In this document: one piece after another, positions 42,817 to 52,859 of the stretch
Layout of the letters: the number at the start of each line of letters is the position of its first letter
Numbering within the stretch: the stretch's first letter is position 1
DNA from: Gemmatimonadota bacterium
GTDB taxonomy: Bacteria; Latescibacterota; UBA2968; UBA8231
DNA: 64,000 bases
Direction of reading: 5' to 3'
Assembly (NCBI GenBank): GCA_018660835.1
Contig: JABJJN010000054.1
Coordinates: 224,877 to 288,876, forward strand
The notes under the pieces: generated by a model
Seen by the model: only the letters and a program-made list of their open reading frames with translations
Told to the model about the DNA's origin: nothing
Database searches by the model: none
Program-made: the position numbers and the translations under genes

Positions 42817-43839
42817 CTATAGTCGCTCGATGACCGCTGCGGCGAAGGTATTCGTGTCCAATTCACCACCAAGATCTCGCGTCTTCTGGCCGTCCTTCAA
42901 GGCCTGATCATAAGCGTCGCGGATACGCTCCGCACAGCGGCGGCACTCCTTGTCACCCCGGGTGTCGGCTATATAGTTGAGCATCATCACCGCTGACATG
43001 AGCAAGGCCAGTGGATTGGCTACGCCCTGCCCGGCTATGTCCGGCGCAGAGCCGTGTACTGCCTCGAAGACGGCATGAGACTCGCCGATGTTGGCACCGG
43101 GCACGACACCCAGCCCGCCGACGAGGCCGGCACACAAGTCGCTGACGACATCGCCGTAGAGATTCTCCAATAGCAGCACATCAAATTGCGACGGGTCTTG
43201 CACGAGTCGCATACAACCTGCGTCAATGATGGCTTCCTGGTATTCGATGTTCGGATACTCGCGCTCGTGTTCCTCTGCAGCCATGCGGATGAAGAGGCCA
43301 TCCGTCAACTTCATGATGTTCGCTTTGTGGAAGACGGTGATCTTCTTGCGGCGACGCTGCGTCGCGTAGCGGAAGGCCCAGTGGGCGATGCGACGGCAGC
43401 CGCGCTCGGAGGCGACCTTCATGCTCATCACAACACCCGGTGTCACCTCGTTCTCCACACCGGAGTACAAACCTTCGGTGTTTTCGCGGATGATGACGAG
43501 ATCCACATCTTCAAAACGTGTATCCACACCAGGAAGCGAACGCACGGGGCGAACTGCAGCGTAGAGTTCCAACTGCTTTCGCAGTTGCACGTTGACGGAG
43601 GAGAATCCCTCGCCCACAGGCGTGGTGCAGGGGCCCTTCAGGGCAAGACCGTGATGGAGAATCGCTTCGACCGTGGACTCAGGCAGGACGTCGAGATCAC
43701 GCTCCAGGGCGGCGAGGCCCGCAGGATGTTCATCCCACGACAGGGGGGCACCGGCTGCTTCCAGGACCTGCTGGACGGCAACCGTGACTTCAGGACCAAT
43801 GCCGTCACCGGCAATCAGGGCAATCGTATGATTTGTCAT
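42817..43839 (-). CDS. NAD-dependent isocitrate dehydrogenase (or close beta-decarboxylating relative)
   Basis: 340 residues of the isocitrate/isopropylmalate dehydrogenase family. GDGIGPEV opens the fold; GFSSVNVQLRKQLELYAAVRP and ENTEGLYSGVE are substrate-binding blocks typical of the monomer type related to NAD-IDH and homoisocitrate dehydrogenase rather than LeuB. HKANIMKLTDGLF supplies the catalytic Lys, DVLLLENLYGDVVSDLCAGLVGG the metal-binding Asp residues, and EAVHGSAPDIAG the nucleotide-binding loop. It converts isocitrate to 2-oxoglutarate in the TCA cycle, most likely using NAD. It may be co-transcribed with the upstream sulfatase (70-base gap) and the downstream membrane gene. Confidence 0.9.
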   Translation of the reverse strand: MTNHTIALIAGDGIGPEVTVAVQQVLEAAGAPLSWDEHPAGLAALERDLDVLPESTVEAILHHGLALKGPCTTPVGEGFSSVNVQLRKQLELYAAVRPVRSLPGVDTRFEDVDLVIIRENTEGLYSGVENEVTPGVVMSMKVASERGCRRIAHWAFRYATQRRRKKITVFHKANIMKLTDGLFIRMAAEEHEREYPNIEYQEAIIDAGCMRLVQDPSQFDVLLLENLYGDVVSDLCAGLVGGLGVVPGANIGESHAVFEAVHGSAPDIAGQGVANPLALLMSAVMMLNYIADTRGDKECRRCAERIRDAYDQALKDGQKTRDLGGELDTNTFAAAVIERL

Positions 43840-43909
43840 GGTGGTAGAGTGTACGATTCGAGTCGGAATGGGGCCAGAATATCAAGTTCTGAGCCGATCT
43901 GTTGAGCAG

Positions 43910-45415
43910 TCAAGGTGCGGCAAGTCCCAGACGTTCGAATTGCTCGACAGGCGTGTCACAGTCCGCCATCAAACGAGTCATGGATGCGATCATTTGTTGC
44001 ATGACGTGCTCGTCTTCGATGGGGGTCAACTGCTGTGGATCGTTCTTCAGGTCATAGAGACTGCTGCCATATCTGTGAACCTTGCTCAAGAAAGTGAATT
44101 CCTCCCCCGTATCACCGCCAATCCGCATGGTCTGACAATCCTTGGTGAAAGAAAAAGGATCCGCCAGGGCGATTCGTCCGCGCAGCTCATCGACGCCGAA
44201 GGGGGCGCGCATATGGGTGGGCATCAGGGTGTAATCGTACAGAGGCTGGTTGTCCTGGCGCACGGGGCCGCGCATGTAGACGTATTCGCCGTCCGTGACA
44301 TTTACCTGATGTCCATGCTGTCCGAAGATCGCTGCATCCCGAACTGCAGCTTCCGCCTCGATCGTAGCGGCCAGGTCTTGTCCGAGCATGTCCTGCGTCG
44401 GCTCCTGCCCGAACAAACCCAATAGAGTTGGACCAAGATCGATCGCGGGTTGCACCAACGCCTGGCGACGCTCATCGGTTTTGCCGCAACGTGGATCCCA
44501 CACGAAGAACGGTGTGTGCGCCACTTCGTTGTAAAAGGGCACCCAGCATTTTGCCCACACATCGTGTTCGCTGAGCAGGAAGCCATGGTCTGTCCACACG
44601 ACGAGCATCGTGTCTTGCCACAGGTCCAATTCGTCCATCAGGTCCAGCACGTGGCCCAGCTTCTGATCACACATGCTCAGTAGCGACGCGTATTCATAAC
44701 GCATGTGCTCGACTTGCTCAGGTGTCTCAGTCACCCGGTCGTAGGGTGGCCAATCGTGCACAGGACCCTCGTAGTCATCATAGTGATCCGGATATAGATC
44801 CTTGAACTGTTGTTGGGTGAAGAATGGTTCATGCGGGTCGAAGGTCTCCAGGTGCAGGAACCAACTGTCTGCCTCATGATTCCTGCGGATGAAGTCGATG
44901 CCGGCATCGAATGTCTTTGACTGCGGCTGATCGGCCTCGTCAAGCATGAATTGCCGGTTCACACGATCCTGCCGACTGGCGCGGGCCTCGTGAGCATTGC
45001 GGCCGATCGCGTCGCCTACGGGTGGGTCATCGACCTGGCCCATCCAGGCGTCGCCCTCCTGTCCACGATGGAACTGCCACGTGTCGTAGTTGGTGTGATA
45101 CGTGGCACCACCTGCTTCCCAGTAGTGTTGATGATCGGTGATCATGTGGGAACTGACACCGGCCTCTGAGAGCATCTTCGGTATCGAGTCATCGAAGGGC
45201 TCAAGGGGTCCCCAGGATCGATGCAGGAAATTGGGTCGCGCCGTATGAAAATCGCGCCGCGCCGGCATGCAGGGCATGGAGCACACATAGGAGTTGTCGA
45301 AGGTCACCGTGTGACGCGCCAGGCGTTGGAAATTGGGTGCCTTCGTCCAGTCGCAGCCATAGGTGGGCAGAAAGTGTCGATTCAGTGAATCGAACATGAC
45401 GACGATGGCTTTCAT
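43910..45415 (-). CDS. Cys-type sulfatase (alkaline-phosphatase superfamily)
   Basis: 501 residues. The formylglycine motif is Cys49-M-P-A-Arg53 (within YVCSMPCMPARRDF), so the residue matured is a cysteine, which the radical SAM enzyme at 19477-20829 could modify. Asp9 in MFDSLNRHFLPTYG and the DHGF/SEHDVWAK segment supply metal and sulfate ligands. The protein has no signal peptide, suggesting a cytoplasmic substrate, in keeping with many arylsulfatase-like enzymes of environmental bacteria that act on imported sulfated sugars. SLYDLKNDPQQLTPI near the end is the usual sulfatase C-terminal landmark. The real substrate is unknown. Confidence 0.92.
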   Translation of the reverse strand: MKAIVVMFDSLNRHFLPTYGCDWTKAPNFQRLARHTVTFDNSYVCSMPCMPARRDFHTARPNFLHRSWGPLEPFDDSIPKMLSEAGVSSHMITDHQHYWEAGGATYHTNYDTWQFHRGQEGDAWMGQVDDPPVGDAIGRNAHEARASRQDRVNRQFMLDEADQPQSKTFDAGIDFIRRNHEADSWFLHLETFDPHEPFFTQQQFKDLYPDHYDDYEGPVHDWPPYDRVTETPEQVEHMRYEYASLLSMCDQKLGHVLDLMDELDLWQDTMLVVWTDHGFLLSEHDVWAKCWVPFYNEVAHTPFFVWDPRCGKTDERRQALVQPAIDLGPTLLGLFGQEPTQDMLGQDLAATIEAEAAVRDAAIFGQHGHQVNVTDGEYVYMRGPVRQDNQPLYDYTLMPTHMRAPFGVDELRGRIALADPFSFTKDCQTMRIGGDTGEEFTFLSKVHRYGSSLYDLKNDPQQLTPIEDEHVMQQMIASMTRLMADCDTPVEQFERLGLAAP

Positions 45416-45540
45416 TGCGGCTCCATTCGCAGCAGATGGTGGCAGGGTTCCTAAGACGCCGAGGCAGTTGTCTTCAGTGCGGCGCTCTCAGTATAGAGAA
45501 GCTCCATGTCGCAGAGAAGAGAGGTCGTTGGTGCCTGTCG

Positions 45541-45571
45541 TTGACACTATTCGATCAGAGTCTGTTCCTAT
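45541..45571 (+). promoter_or_regulatory. Possible promoter upstream of the HD hydrolase gene
   Basis: A perfect TTGACA lies at 45541-45546 in the gap between the divergent sulfatase and HD-domain genes. The best -10 candidate is poor (TCCTAT at 45566-45571, spacing 19), so the call rests on the -35 element and position. Confidence 0.3.
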
Positions 45572-45598
45572 GGGAAACAACCCCCAACCACAGGAGTG

Positions 45599-46195
45599 AT
45601 GTCCTTGAGCGACGATCGACTACAACTTCAACTCGACTTTGTCATGGCTGTCGATGATCTGAAACATGTCACACGACAGACGACACTACGAGCTGATGGG
45701 CGCCCCGAGAACGACGCCGAACACTCCTGGCATCTGGCCTTGATGGCCATCGTGTTGGCGGAGCATGCCGTGGGCGACATCGATCTGCAGCGGGTGCTGA
45801 CAATGCACATTATCCACGACATCGTCGAGATCATCGCCGGCGACACCTTCATTTACGACGAGGCGGGGCAGGTAAGCAAGGATGAACGCGAGCGTGAGGC
45901 GGCAAAGCAACTATTTGGGCTGCTGCCACAGGATCAGGGCGACAAACTTCGAGGTCTATGGGAAGAGTTTGAAGAGCGCACAACGGCAGATTCGCGCTAT
46001 GCGGCGTCGCTGGATCGTCTACAGCCGCTACTGCTTAACTACCATGGCGATAGCGCGGCCTGGCTCAAGCACGGCATTCGCAAGGAACAGGTCGTGAAGC
46101 GAAATCAGCATATCCAGGAGGGAGCACCACCACTGTGGGCATTTGCGCAGCAGTTGATCGATCGGGCCGTCTCTGAAGGTAAACTCAAAGGCTGA
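45599..46195 (+). CDS. HD-domain phosphohydrolase, YfbR-like 5'-deoxynucleotidase family
   Basis: About 198 residues. Metal-binding HD motifs are AEHSWHLALMAIVLAEH and HIIHDIVEIIAGDTF, the second being the His-Asp pair; ENDAEHSWH is characteristic of the YfbR/YGK1 nucleotidase branch that removes phosphate from deoxyribonucleoside 5'-monophosphates. SRYAASLDRLQPLLLNY and WLKHGIRKEQV are further family features. The start is ambiguous: AGGAG at 45592-45596 is too close to ATG 45599 and better spaced for TTG 45605; GTG 45596 is also possible. Monocistronic, converging with hflX. Confidence 0.88.
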   Translation: MSLSDDRLQLQLDFVMAVDDLKHVTRQTTLRADGRPENDAEHSWHLALMAIVLAEHAVGDIDLQRVLTMHIIHDIVEIIAGDTFIYDEAGQVSKDEREREAAKQLFGLLPQDQGDKLRGLWEEFEERTTADSRYAASLDRLQPLLLNYHGDSAAWLKHGIRKEQVVKRNQHIQEGAPPLWAFAQQLIDRAVSEGKLKG

Positions 46196-46230
46196 TCGAT
46201 CTCGACTCGTTGAGCTGATAAGCTGGGCAC

Positions 46231-47553
46231 TCAAGCCTCGAGGGTTGGTTGCTCGGCGGCGACGAAGCGCTGCAAGTCGAGGCGCTCGACCCACGCGCGG
46301 TCAACGCGTACGCGGATCATGACATTCTCCGGTGTGTATTCCTGCTCGAGGATCTCAGCTTGCTCGTGCAGCTGCGACAGGAGTCGTCCTTCGGACTGCG
46401 GGACCTGCAGATCGAGCGTTACTTCATGTTCCTGGCAGTAGTAGAGGATTTTCTGCCGCAGTACATCCAGACCGACGCCATTCATGGCCGACACGGCCAC
46501 CTTGTCTGGCTGTTCAGCGGCGGCCTGCACGTGCAGGTCCATCTCATCGCCGTCGCCGATCTGATCGATCTTGTTCATCACAAGCAGGGTGCGTTTGTCT
46601 TCCACACCCAGATCTGCGAGGACAGACTGCACCGTATTCATCTGTAGTTCGTAGTGGGGGTGGCTCATGTCGACGACATGCAGAAGCAGATCCGCTTCCA
46701 GTGTTTCTTCGAGGGTGGCGCGGAAGGAAGCGAACAGGTGGTGGGGGAGCTTCTTGATGAAACCGACTGTGTCGGTGAGCAAGATCTTGTGTGAGTGATC
46801 GATCTCGACGGATCGGGTCGTCGAATCCAATGTGGCGAAGAGCTGATCTTCGATCAGCACATCGGCACCGGACAAAGCTCTCATCAGCGTCGACTTCCCC
46901 GCATTCGTGTACCCCACCAGGGCAATCTTGAAACTGTCGCCGCGTGCCTTGCGACTCGTTGCCATCTGGCTGCCAATCTTGTCCAACTCGCGCTGCAGGG
47001 CGCCAATGCGTCCACGGATCAGGCGACGATCAATTTCTAGCTGCGTCTCACCTGGACCACGAACACCAGCCGAACCCATGCCGCGGATGGCGCCGCCACC
47101 GGCCTGACGCGACAGATGCGTCCAGTGGCCGGTCAAGCGAGGGAACAGATAGTTGAGCTGTGCCAGTTCGACCTGGACCTGCGCCGTCCGTGTGCGGGCA
47201 TGTTGCGAAAAGATGTCGAGAATGATCGCACTACGATCGATCACGCGGGTCTCGCACAATTCCTCAAGATTGCGCATCTGTGCCGGAGACAGATCATTGT
47301 CGAAGATGATCATATCCGCCTTGGTGGATTTGGCTTGATCCTTCAGTTCGTGCGCCTTGCCCTTGCCGATGTAGTAGGTTGCATCGATATGCTTGCGTGC
47401 CTGCAGCATACGACCGACAACATGGATTGTTGCCGTATCGGTCAGGCGGGCCAGCTCGTCGAGAGAGTCCTCAGCTTCCCAGGTCGTAATCCCGGGAACA
47501 GACAGACCAACAAGCAGGGCATTCTCAGCGGGTTTCTCTGTGCTGTAGGACAT
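46231..47553 (-). CDS. hflX: Ribosome-associated GTPase HflX
   Basis: 440 residues. The N-terminal HflX domain has YIGKGKAHELK, FDNDLSPAQMRNLEE and VIDRSAIILDIFSQHARTRTAQ, with the linker RQAGGGAIRGMGSAGVRGPGETQLE. The G domain follows: GYTNAGKST (G1), FATLDSTTR (G2 region), DTVGFIKKLPH (G3), MNKID (G4) and VSAMNG (G5). HflX binds the 50S subunit and splits or rescues stalled and hibernating 70S ribosomes, with ATP/GTP hydrolysis. It is divergent from lon; both are stress-response genes in many bacteria. No hfq gene is adjacent. Confidence 0.96.
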   Translation of the reverse strand: MSYSTEKPAENALLVGLSVPGITTWEAEDSLDELARLTDTATIHVVGRMLQARKHIDATYYIGKGKAHELKDQAKSTKADMIIFDNDLSPAQMRNLEELCETRVIDRSAIILDIFSQHARTRTAQVQVELAQLNYLFPRLTGHWTHLSRQAGGGAIRGMGSAGVRGPGETQLEIDRRLIRGRIGALQRELDKIGSQMATSRKARGDSFKIALVGYTNAGKSTLMRALSGADVLIEDQLFATLDSTTRSVEIDHSHKILLTDTVGFIKKLPHHLFASFRATLEETLEADLLLHVVDMSHPHYELQMNTVQSVLADLGVEDKRTLLVMNKIDQIGDGDEMDLHVQAAAEQPDKVAVSAMNGVGLDVLRQKILYYCQEHEVTLDLQVPQSEGRLLSQLHEQAEILEQEYTPENVMIRVRVDRAWVERLDLQRFVAAEQPTLEA

Positions 47554-47690
47554 CGTCGCCTCTGACAGGTTGGCACACAGTGCACGTCGTCTCTTCCAGA
47601 GGATCGTGCGCCGTCTCGACCCTTGTCAAGGCCGCTGGAACAGGTAGTTTGGGAAGTGGCCGTATTACCTCTATTCTGGCGAAAGAACAC

Positions 47691-50171
47691 GTGAGCGACA
47701 GCCCCGTCGATCCTCAACCATCCTTGCCCGACCTGGCAGCAGAGCAGGTGCTGGGTATTCTGCCCCTGCGCAACACCGTCGTCTATCCCCACATGCCGCA
47801 CCAGCTCACAGCGGGTCGTGAGCGGTCGCTACGTGCTCTTGAGGAAGCCCCGGAGGGGCCCCAGACGATTGGCATCTTCACCCAGCGCAGCGCCGAGGTG
47901 GAAGAACCCGCCATAGACGACATCTATCCCGTTGGCACCATCGCCAAGATTCACCGCATGTGGCGCCTGCCGGACGGTAGTGTTCGTCTCATCGTGCAGG
48001 GGCTCGAACGTGGGGTGCTGCAGCAGGTCACACAGACCGAACCCTATTTGCAAGCAAAAGTGCTGCCCCTGGCAGATGTGGGAGATGAGAGTTCCACCGA
48101 AGCACAAGCACTGATGCGCACGGTGAACGCGCAGTTTCAGGCAGTGATCGATCTGTCGCCAAATCTGCCGGAAGAACTGAAAGTGGTCGCCGTCAACATC
48201 GATCACCCTGGTCGCCTGGCCGATCTGGTCGCCTTCTACCTCGATCTGTCTGTCGATGAAAAGCAGGCGGTGCTCGTGGAAGTCGATATCACGAAGCGAC
48301 TCGAGCAATTGGCCAATCTCCTGGCACGAGAACAGGAGATCCTTGAAGTCGGTGCCAGTATCCAGAATCAGGTGCAGGAGAAGATTGGCAAGACACAGCG
48401 TGAGCACTATTTGCGTGAGCAAATGCGACAGATTCAGAAGGAACTGGCCGACTCCGATCCACTGATCGGTGAGGTGGACGATCTACGCACACGGGTCGAA
48501 GAAGCCAATATGTCCCAGGAGGCGCAGGAGGCTGCGCAGCGTGAACTGAGTCGCCTTGAACAGATGATGCCGGCGTCCCCCGAATACAGTGTGGCTCGCA
48601 CCTATCTCGACTGGCTTCTGGCGCTACCGTGGTCGAAGTCGACGGAGGATCATCTCGATCTGAAGGCATCCCTGAAGATTCTCGACGATGATCACTATGG
48701 TCTCGAGAAAGTGAAGGAGCGCATTCTTGAATACCTGGCCGTACGCCGTCTTCGACCGGAAGCGAAGGGACCGATCCTCTGTTTCGTCGGCCCACCAGGG
48801 GTCGGCAAGACCTCTCTCGGACGCTCGATCGCCCGGGCCATGGGGCGCAACTTTACGCGCATCTCTCTCGGTGGTGTGCGTGACGAGGCAGAGATTCGCG
48901 GTCATCGGCGCACCTATGTCGGGGCTCTGCCAGGTCGTCTCATTCAGGGATTGAAAAAGGCGGGCAGCAACAATCCAGTTTTCATGCTCGATGAGATTGA
49001 CAAAGTGGGGGCTGATTTTCGCGGTGACCCTGCGGCGGCATTACTGGAGGTCCTGGATCCGGAGCAGAACTTCAGCTTCGAGGATCATTATCTGGATATT
49101 CCCTTCGACCTTTCCAAGGTCATGTTCATCACGACGGCCAATCTTCTCAATACGGTGCCACCGGCACTGCGAGACCGGATGGAAGAGATACCCATCCCTG
49201 GCTACACGCAGGAAGAAAAACTGGAAATCGCGCGTCGCCATCTGGTACCCAGGCAGTTGCAGGAGCATGGTCTGCTGGCGAAGAAGCTGCGTTTTGATGA
49301 CGAAGCCATTCTGCGACTGATTGGCGAATTCACGCGCGAAGCCGGATTGCGGAATCTCGACCGTCAGCTTGGCACCCTGTGTCGCAAGTCAGCGCGCCGC
49401 TTTGTTGAAGGACGACGTCATCCCATACGCGTTCGTCCCAAACAGCTGGAGGAATTCCTCGGCGTTGCCCATTTCTTCTCCGAGGTGGCTGAACGGCAAG
49501 GGGAGATTGGTGTCGCCACCGGACTTGCCGCGACAGCGGCGGGTGGTGAGATCCTTTTCATCGAAGCAACCCGCATGAAGGGGAAGAAGGGACTGATTCT
49601 CACAGGCCAATTAGGCGATGTGATGAAAGAGTCCGCGCAAGCGGCACTCAGCTATCTAAAGTCTCACGCCATCGAACTTGGCATCGATACGGATATGTTG
49701 GACGAATCAGATCTGCACCTGCACGTTCCCGCAGGTGCCACACCGAAGGAAGGCCCCTCTGCCGGTGTGGCATTGGCGGTGACCTTGCTGTCGCTGCTGA
49801 CGTCGCGTCCCGTGCGTGCCGATGTGGCCATGACGGGTGAGATCACACTGCGCGGACGCGTGTTGCCCGTGGGAGGAATTCGCGACAAGGTATTGGCCGC
49901 ACAGCGGGCCGGTATTCACACTGTGGTGTTGCCAAAACGCAATGAGAGAGATCTCGAAGAGGTGCCCGACGATGTTCGCGAGGCGCTGCACTTTGAGTTG
50001 GTCGCGACCTTTGATGAAGCGATGGCCATTGCCTTTGCCAAACCGGCGAAGAAGAAGCGCGCCGTCACTAGATCGAAGAAGCGCACTGCAGCCAAGAAGT
50101 CGCCAGCCAAGAAATCTGCAACCAAGAAGCGTGCCGTCGCAGGTGGTAAGTCGGGACGCCGCCGCGGGTGA
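47691..50171 (+). CDS. lon: ATP-dependent Lon protease with lysine-rich C-terminal tail
   Basis: 826 residues from GTG 47691; the frame is open back to 47580, but the added residues lie in the divergent hflX promoter region and are not Lon-like. The LON N-domain ([15 protein letters not shown]) is followed by Walker [12 protein letters not shown] (~366), Walker [11 protein letters not shown] (~433) and the Ser-Lys protease dyad ([11 protein letters not shown], Ser ~690; [10 protein letters not shown], Lys ~733). Lon degrades damaged and regulatory proteins. The last ~43 residues (from ~784) are almost only Lys, Ala, Arg, Ser and Thr in histone-H1-like A-K-K-S-x-x-K patterns, which standard Lon lacks. 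The stop overlaps the GTG of glnD by four bases. Confidence 0.95.
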   Translation: MSDSPVDPQPSLPDLAAEQVLGILPLRNTVVYPHMPHQLTAGRERSLRALEEAPEGPQTIGIFTQRSAEVEEPAIDDIYPVGTIAKIHRMWRLPDGSVRLIVQGLERGVLQQVTQTEPYLQAKVLPLADVGDESSTEAQALMRTVNAQFQAVIDLSPNLPEELKVVAVNIDHPGRLADLVAFYLDLSVDEKQAVLVEVDITKRLEQLANLLAREQEILEVGASIQNQVQEKIGKTQREHYLREQMRQIQKELADSDPLIGEVDDLRTRVEEANMSQEAQEAAQRELSRLEQMMPASPEYSVARTYLDWLLALPWSKSTEDHLDLKASLKILDDDHYGLEKVKERILEYLAVRRLRPEAKGPILCFVGPPGVGKTSLGRSIARAMGRNFTRISLGGVRDEAEIRGHRRTYVGALPGRLIQGLKKAGSNNPVFMLDEIDKVGADFRGDPAAALLEVLDPEQNFSFEDHYLDIPFDLSKVMFITTANLLNTVPPALRDRMEEIPIPGYTQEEKLEIARRHLVPRQLQEHGLLAKKLRFDDEAILRLIGEFTREAGLRNLDRQLGTLCRKSARRFVEGRRHPIRVRPKQLEEFLGVAHFFSEVAERQGEIGVATGLAATAAGGEILFIEATRMKGKKGLILTGQLGDVMKESAQAALSYLKSHAIELGIDTDMLDESDLHLHVPAGATPKEGPSAGVALAVTLLSLLTSRPVRADVAMTGEITLRGRVLPVGGIRDKVLAAQRAGIHTVVLPKRNERDLEEVPDDVREALHFELVATFDEAMAIAFAKPAKKKRAVTRSKKRTAAKKSPAKKSATKKRAVAGGKSGRRRG

Positions 50172-52852
50172 CGACGATGGCTGATCTTACCGATCTGCTT
50201 CGCTCGACACCGGGCACGACGACCGTGGAGGCACGTCGTCGATTCTGGGATACTGAACTAAAGCGTCTGCGCAGCGAACACCGCCGCGGTGCTGCAGGCA
50301 TCGCCACGGCTCAAGCGATCACAGATGTCGTGGATGTCATCGTCCTCGACGCGCACAAGACAGCAAATACACAGGATGTGTCGCATGCCCTCGTCGCACT
50401 TGGTGGGTATGGACGGCAAGAGATGGCGCCGCATTCGGATGTGGATCTGCTCTTCCTGTTTCGGCGCGAACGGGACAAGGCGCCCGACCTGATCACGGGT
50501 GTTCTGCACTCGCTGTGGGACTTAGGGTTCGATCTGGGCCATGCGAGTCGCACCGTTGATGAGACGGTCAAGATGGCGAAGGAGGATCTCGAGTCCTGCA
50601 CGGCCATGCTCGACGCCCGCCTGCTGGCAGGCGATCAGGACATCTTCGATACTTTCTGTCAGCGTCTTCTCAAGCAACTGCCCAAGGCCCTGCCTGCAAG
50701 CTTGCGTCGTCTGCACGTTGATCGTGGGGGACATGCCGGGTCCGTGCAGTTATTGGAGCCCAACGTCAAAACCAGCCCTGGTGGTCTGCGCGAGCTGCAT
50801 CTGCTGGAGTGGGCCCTCAAGGCGCAGTTTCGCACCATGTCCATCGACGGGCTGCATGCGAAGGTTCTCGACACGGTGGATATCGAGCTTCTGCGAAAGG
50901 GGCGCGACTTCCTGTGGCGTATCCGCCACGATCTCCATTTTGAGGTTGGTCGCAAACAGGACACCCTTGAGCCAGAGAACAAACCGATCACGGCACGCCA
51001 TCTTGGCTATGCGGATCGCGCCGTTCTGCCGACAGTTTCCCTCGACGACACCCGGGGCGAGCACCGCGTCGGGACAAAGGATCGCACCGGCACGGATCGC
51101 GGCCGTGAGTTGGCTGTCGAGCGGTTTCTCGGCGATTACTTCCTATGCGCCCGCGACATCTTCCACTGTGCTCGTCTTGGCTTCGACCACCTTGTGGTGT
51201 CACCCAAGCGCCGGGGCAAACGACTACTGTTGGAAGAGGGTGTCGTTGCGATCGACAACCAGATTGAGCTGCCAGACTCAGAGAGCTACTTCCGCGAGGA
51301 TCCGCGGCGCTTCTTGCAGTTGTTCGCCCTGTCGCAACGTCGGCGGTTGCCACTCAGCGAACAGGCGAGGAGAACGGTTCGTCTGAGCCTGAGCGCAATC
51401 GATGATGATGTGCGCAAGGATCCGCAGACGCGCGATGCCTTCCTGAAAATCATTCGCCGCAAGCAGCGCTCAGCAGAGACACTGCGCGCCATGCATGAAC
51501 TTGGCGTTCTGGGGGCGTATCTCCCGGAATTCGGCGACCTGACCTGCCTCGTCCAATACGACATCTATCACATCTACACCGCCGATGAGCACACACTGGT
51601 CGCCCTCGAGCAGTTGGAGGGGATTCCACGACATCGCGCCGGCAGTCCCCTGCGACAGGCGTATGAGGAGCTGCAACGCAAGGATCTGCTCTTTCTTGGC
51701 GCGCTGCTGCATGATGTGGGCAAGTCGCGTCGTGAGGAGCATATCGAAGCGGGCATGGATATGGCCCGCGGCCTGATGGAGCGACTTGATCTACCTGAGG
51801 CAGATCGAAGAGAGATCTTGTTCCTCATCGAGCAGCATCAAGAGATGGTGATGATCTCCACACGTCGGGATCTCGATGACTACAAGATGATCGCCGACTT
51901 TGCTGGCCGTTTCACGCAGCCGGAATGGCTGCGGGCGCTCTATCTGCTGTCCTACGCCGATCTGTCAGCGGTGGCGGCTGATGCTTGGTCCGATTGGCAG
52001 GGCGCACTGCTGTGGGAACTCTACCACAAGACAATGCAACAGTTGGAATCGGGCCTCAACACACTCGAGGATCGACAGCATCGGCGACAGACGATGGATG
52101 AGCACCTTGTCAGGGTTGAGGGCAAGTGGTCGCCGGCGCGGGTTGTCACATTTCAGGAACATGTGCAACAACTGCCAGGCCGCTATCTGGCGGCCTATGA
52201 TCTGGCTCAAATCGAGCGGCACCTGGACATCGTCGAGCAACGCCGGGAGGATGGTGACCTCGCGGTGCATTTCGAGGAGCATTCCGATCATACGGAATTG
52301 GTTGTCTGTGCCAGCGACAGGCATCATCTGCTGGCCAACATCTGCGGCGTCCTGGCTGTGAATGATGTAGATATTCTGCGCGCCGATGTGCAGACGCGTG
52401 ATGACGATGTGGTTCTCGACACGTTCCAGATAACCGACATCGATGGCAGTGCATCACTGCAGGAATGGAAAAAAGAACGACTTGGACAGCGTTTGCGGCA
52501 GGTCCTCGTCGACGGCCTCGATGTGAGTGAACTGTTCGATGCCTACAGCTCAAACTGGTCACGACGTACGAAGGATTTGCCCGCACGTGAACCGATGATC
52601 GATTTCGAGAATCAGGTTTCCGATCGCTATACCGTCGTCGATGTAGAGACGCAGAATCAGGCAGGCGTTCTGTACACCATCACTCATTGTCTGGGTGAAA
52701 TGGACTTCGATATTCACATGGCCATCATCAACACGGTTGCCGATCGAGCGACGGATGCCTTCTACATCGTCGATGATCAGGGGCGCAAGATCGTCAACTA
52801 TGACACGATGGAAACCATCCGCACGCGCCTGGCAGAGGGTCTGAGCAACTAG
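50168..52852 (+). CDS. glnD: [Protein-PII] uridylyltransferase / uridylyl-removing enzyme GlnD
   Basis: 894 residues, GTG 50168 overlapping the lon stop (GTGA); ATG 50177 is an alternative. The nucleotidyltransferase motif is GGYGRQEMAPHSDVDLLFLF (~78-97), the uridylyl-removing HD domain is FLGALLHDVGKSRREEH (~510), and two ACT domains lie at ~710 (LVVCASDRHHLLANICGVLAV) and ~821 (YTVVDVETQNQAGVLYTITH). GlnD senses glutamine and (de)uridylylates PII proteins to set nitrogen assimilation. Domain order and length are canonical. No glnB, glnK or amtB is in the window. The lon-glnD translational coupling is unusual. It converges with the DUF2330 gene (7-base gap). Confidence 0.95.
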   Translation: MTTMADLTDLLRSTPGTTTVEARRRFWDTELKRLRSEHRRGAAGIATAQAITDVVDVIVLDAHKTANTQDVSHALVALGGYGRQEMAPHSDVDLLFLFRRERDKAPDLITGVLHSLWDLGFDLGHASRTVDETVKMAKEDLESCTAMLDARLLAGDQDIFDTFCQRLLKQLPKALPASLRRLHVDRGGHAGSVQLLEPNVKTSPGGLRELHLLEWALKAQFRTMSIDGLHAKVLDTVDIELLRKGRDFLWRIRHDLHFEVGRKQDTLEPENKPITARHLGYADRAVLPTVSLDDTRGEHRVGTKDRTGTDRGRELAVERFLGDYFLCARDIFHCARLGFDHLVVSPKRRGKRLLLEEGVVAIDNQIELPDSESYFREDPRRFLQLFALSQRRRLPLSEQARRTVRLSLSAIDDDVRKDPQTRDAFLKIIRRKQRSAETLRAMHELGVLGAYLPEFGDLTCLVQYDIYHIYTADEHTLVALEQLEGIPRHRAGSPLRQAYEELQRKDLLFLGALLHDVGKSRREEHIEAGMDMARGLMERLDLPEADRREILFLIEQHQEMVMISTRRDLDDYKMIADFAGRFTQPEWLRALYLLSYADLSAVAADAWSDWQGALLWELYHKTMQQLESGLNTLEDRQHRRQTMDEHLVRVEGKWSPARVVTFQEHVQQLPGRYLAAYDLAQIERHLDIVEQRREDGDLAVHFEEHSDHTELVVCASDRHHLLANICGVLAVNDVDILRADVQTRDDDVVLDTFQITDIDGSASLQEWKKERLGQRLRQVLVDGLDVSELFDAYSSNWSRRTKDLPAREPMIDFENQVSDRYTVVDVETQNQAGVLYTITHCLGEMDFDIHMAIINTVADRATDAFYIVDDQGRKIVNYDTMETIRTRLAEGLSN

Positions 52853-52859
52853 GAACGGC

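Noticed and set aside
47580..47690. N-terminal extension of Lon
   Set aside because: The extra 37 codons lie in the divergent hflX-lon promoter gap and do not resemble a LON domain; GTG 47691 gives a normal N-terminus.
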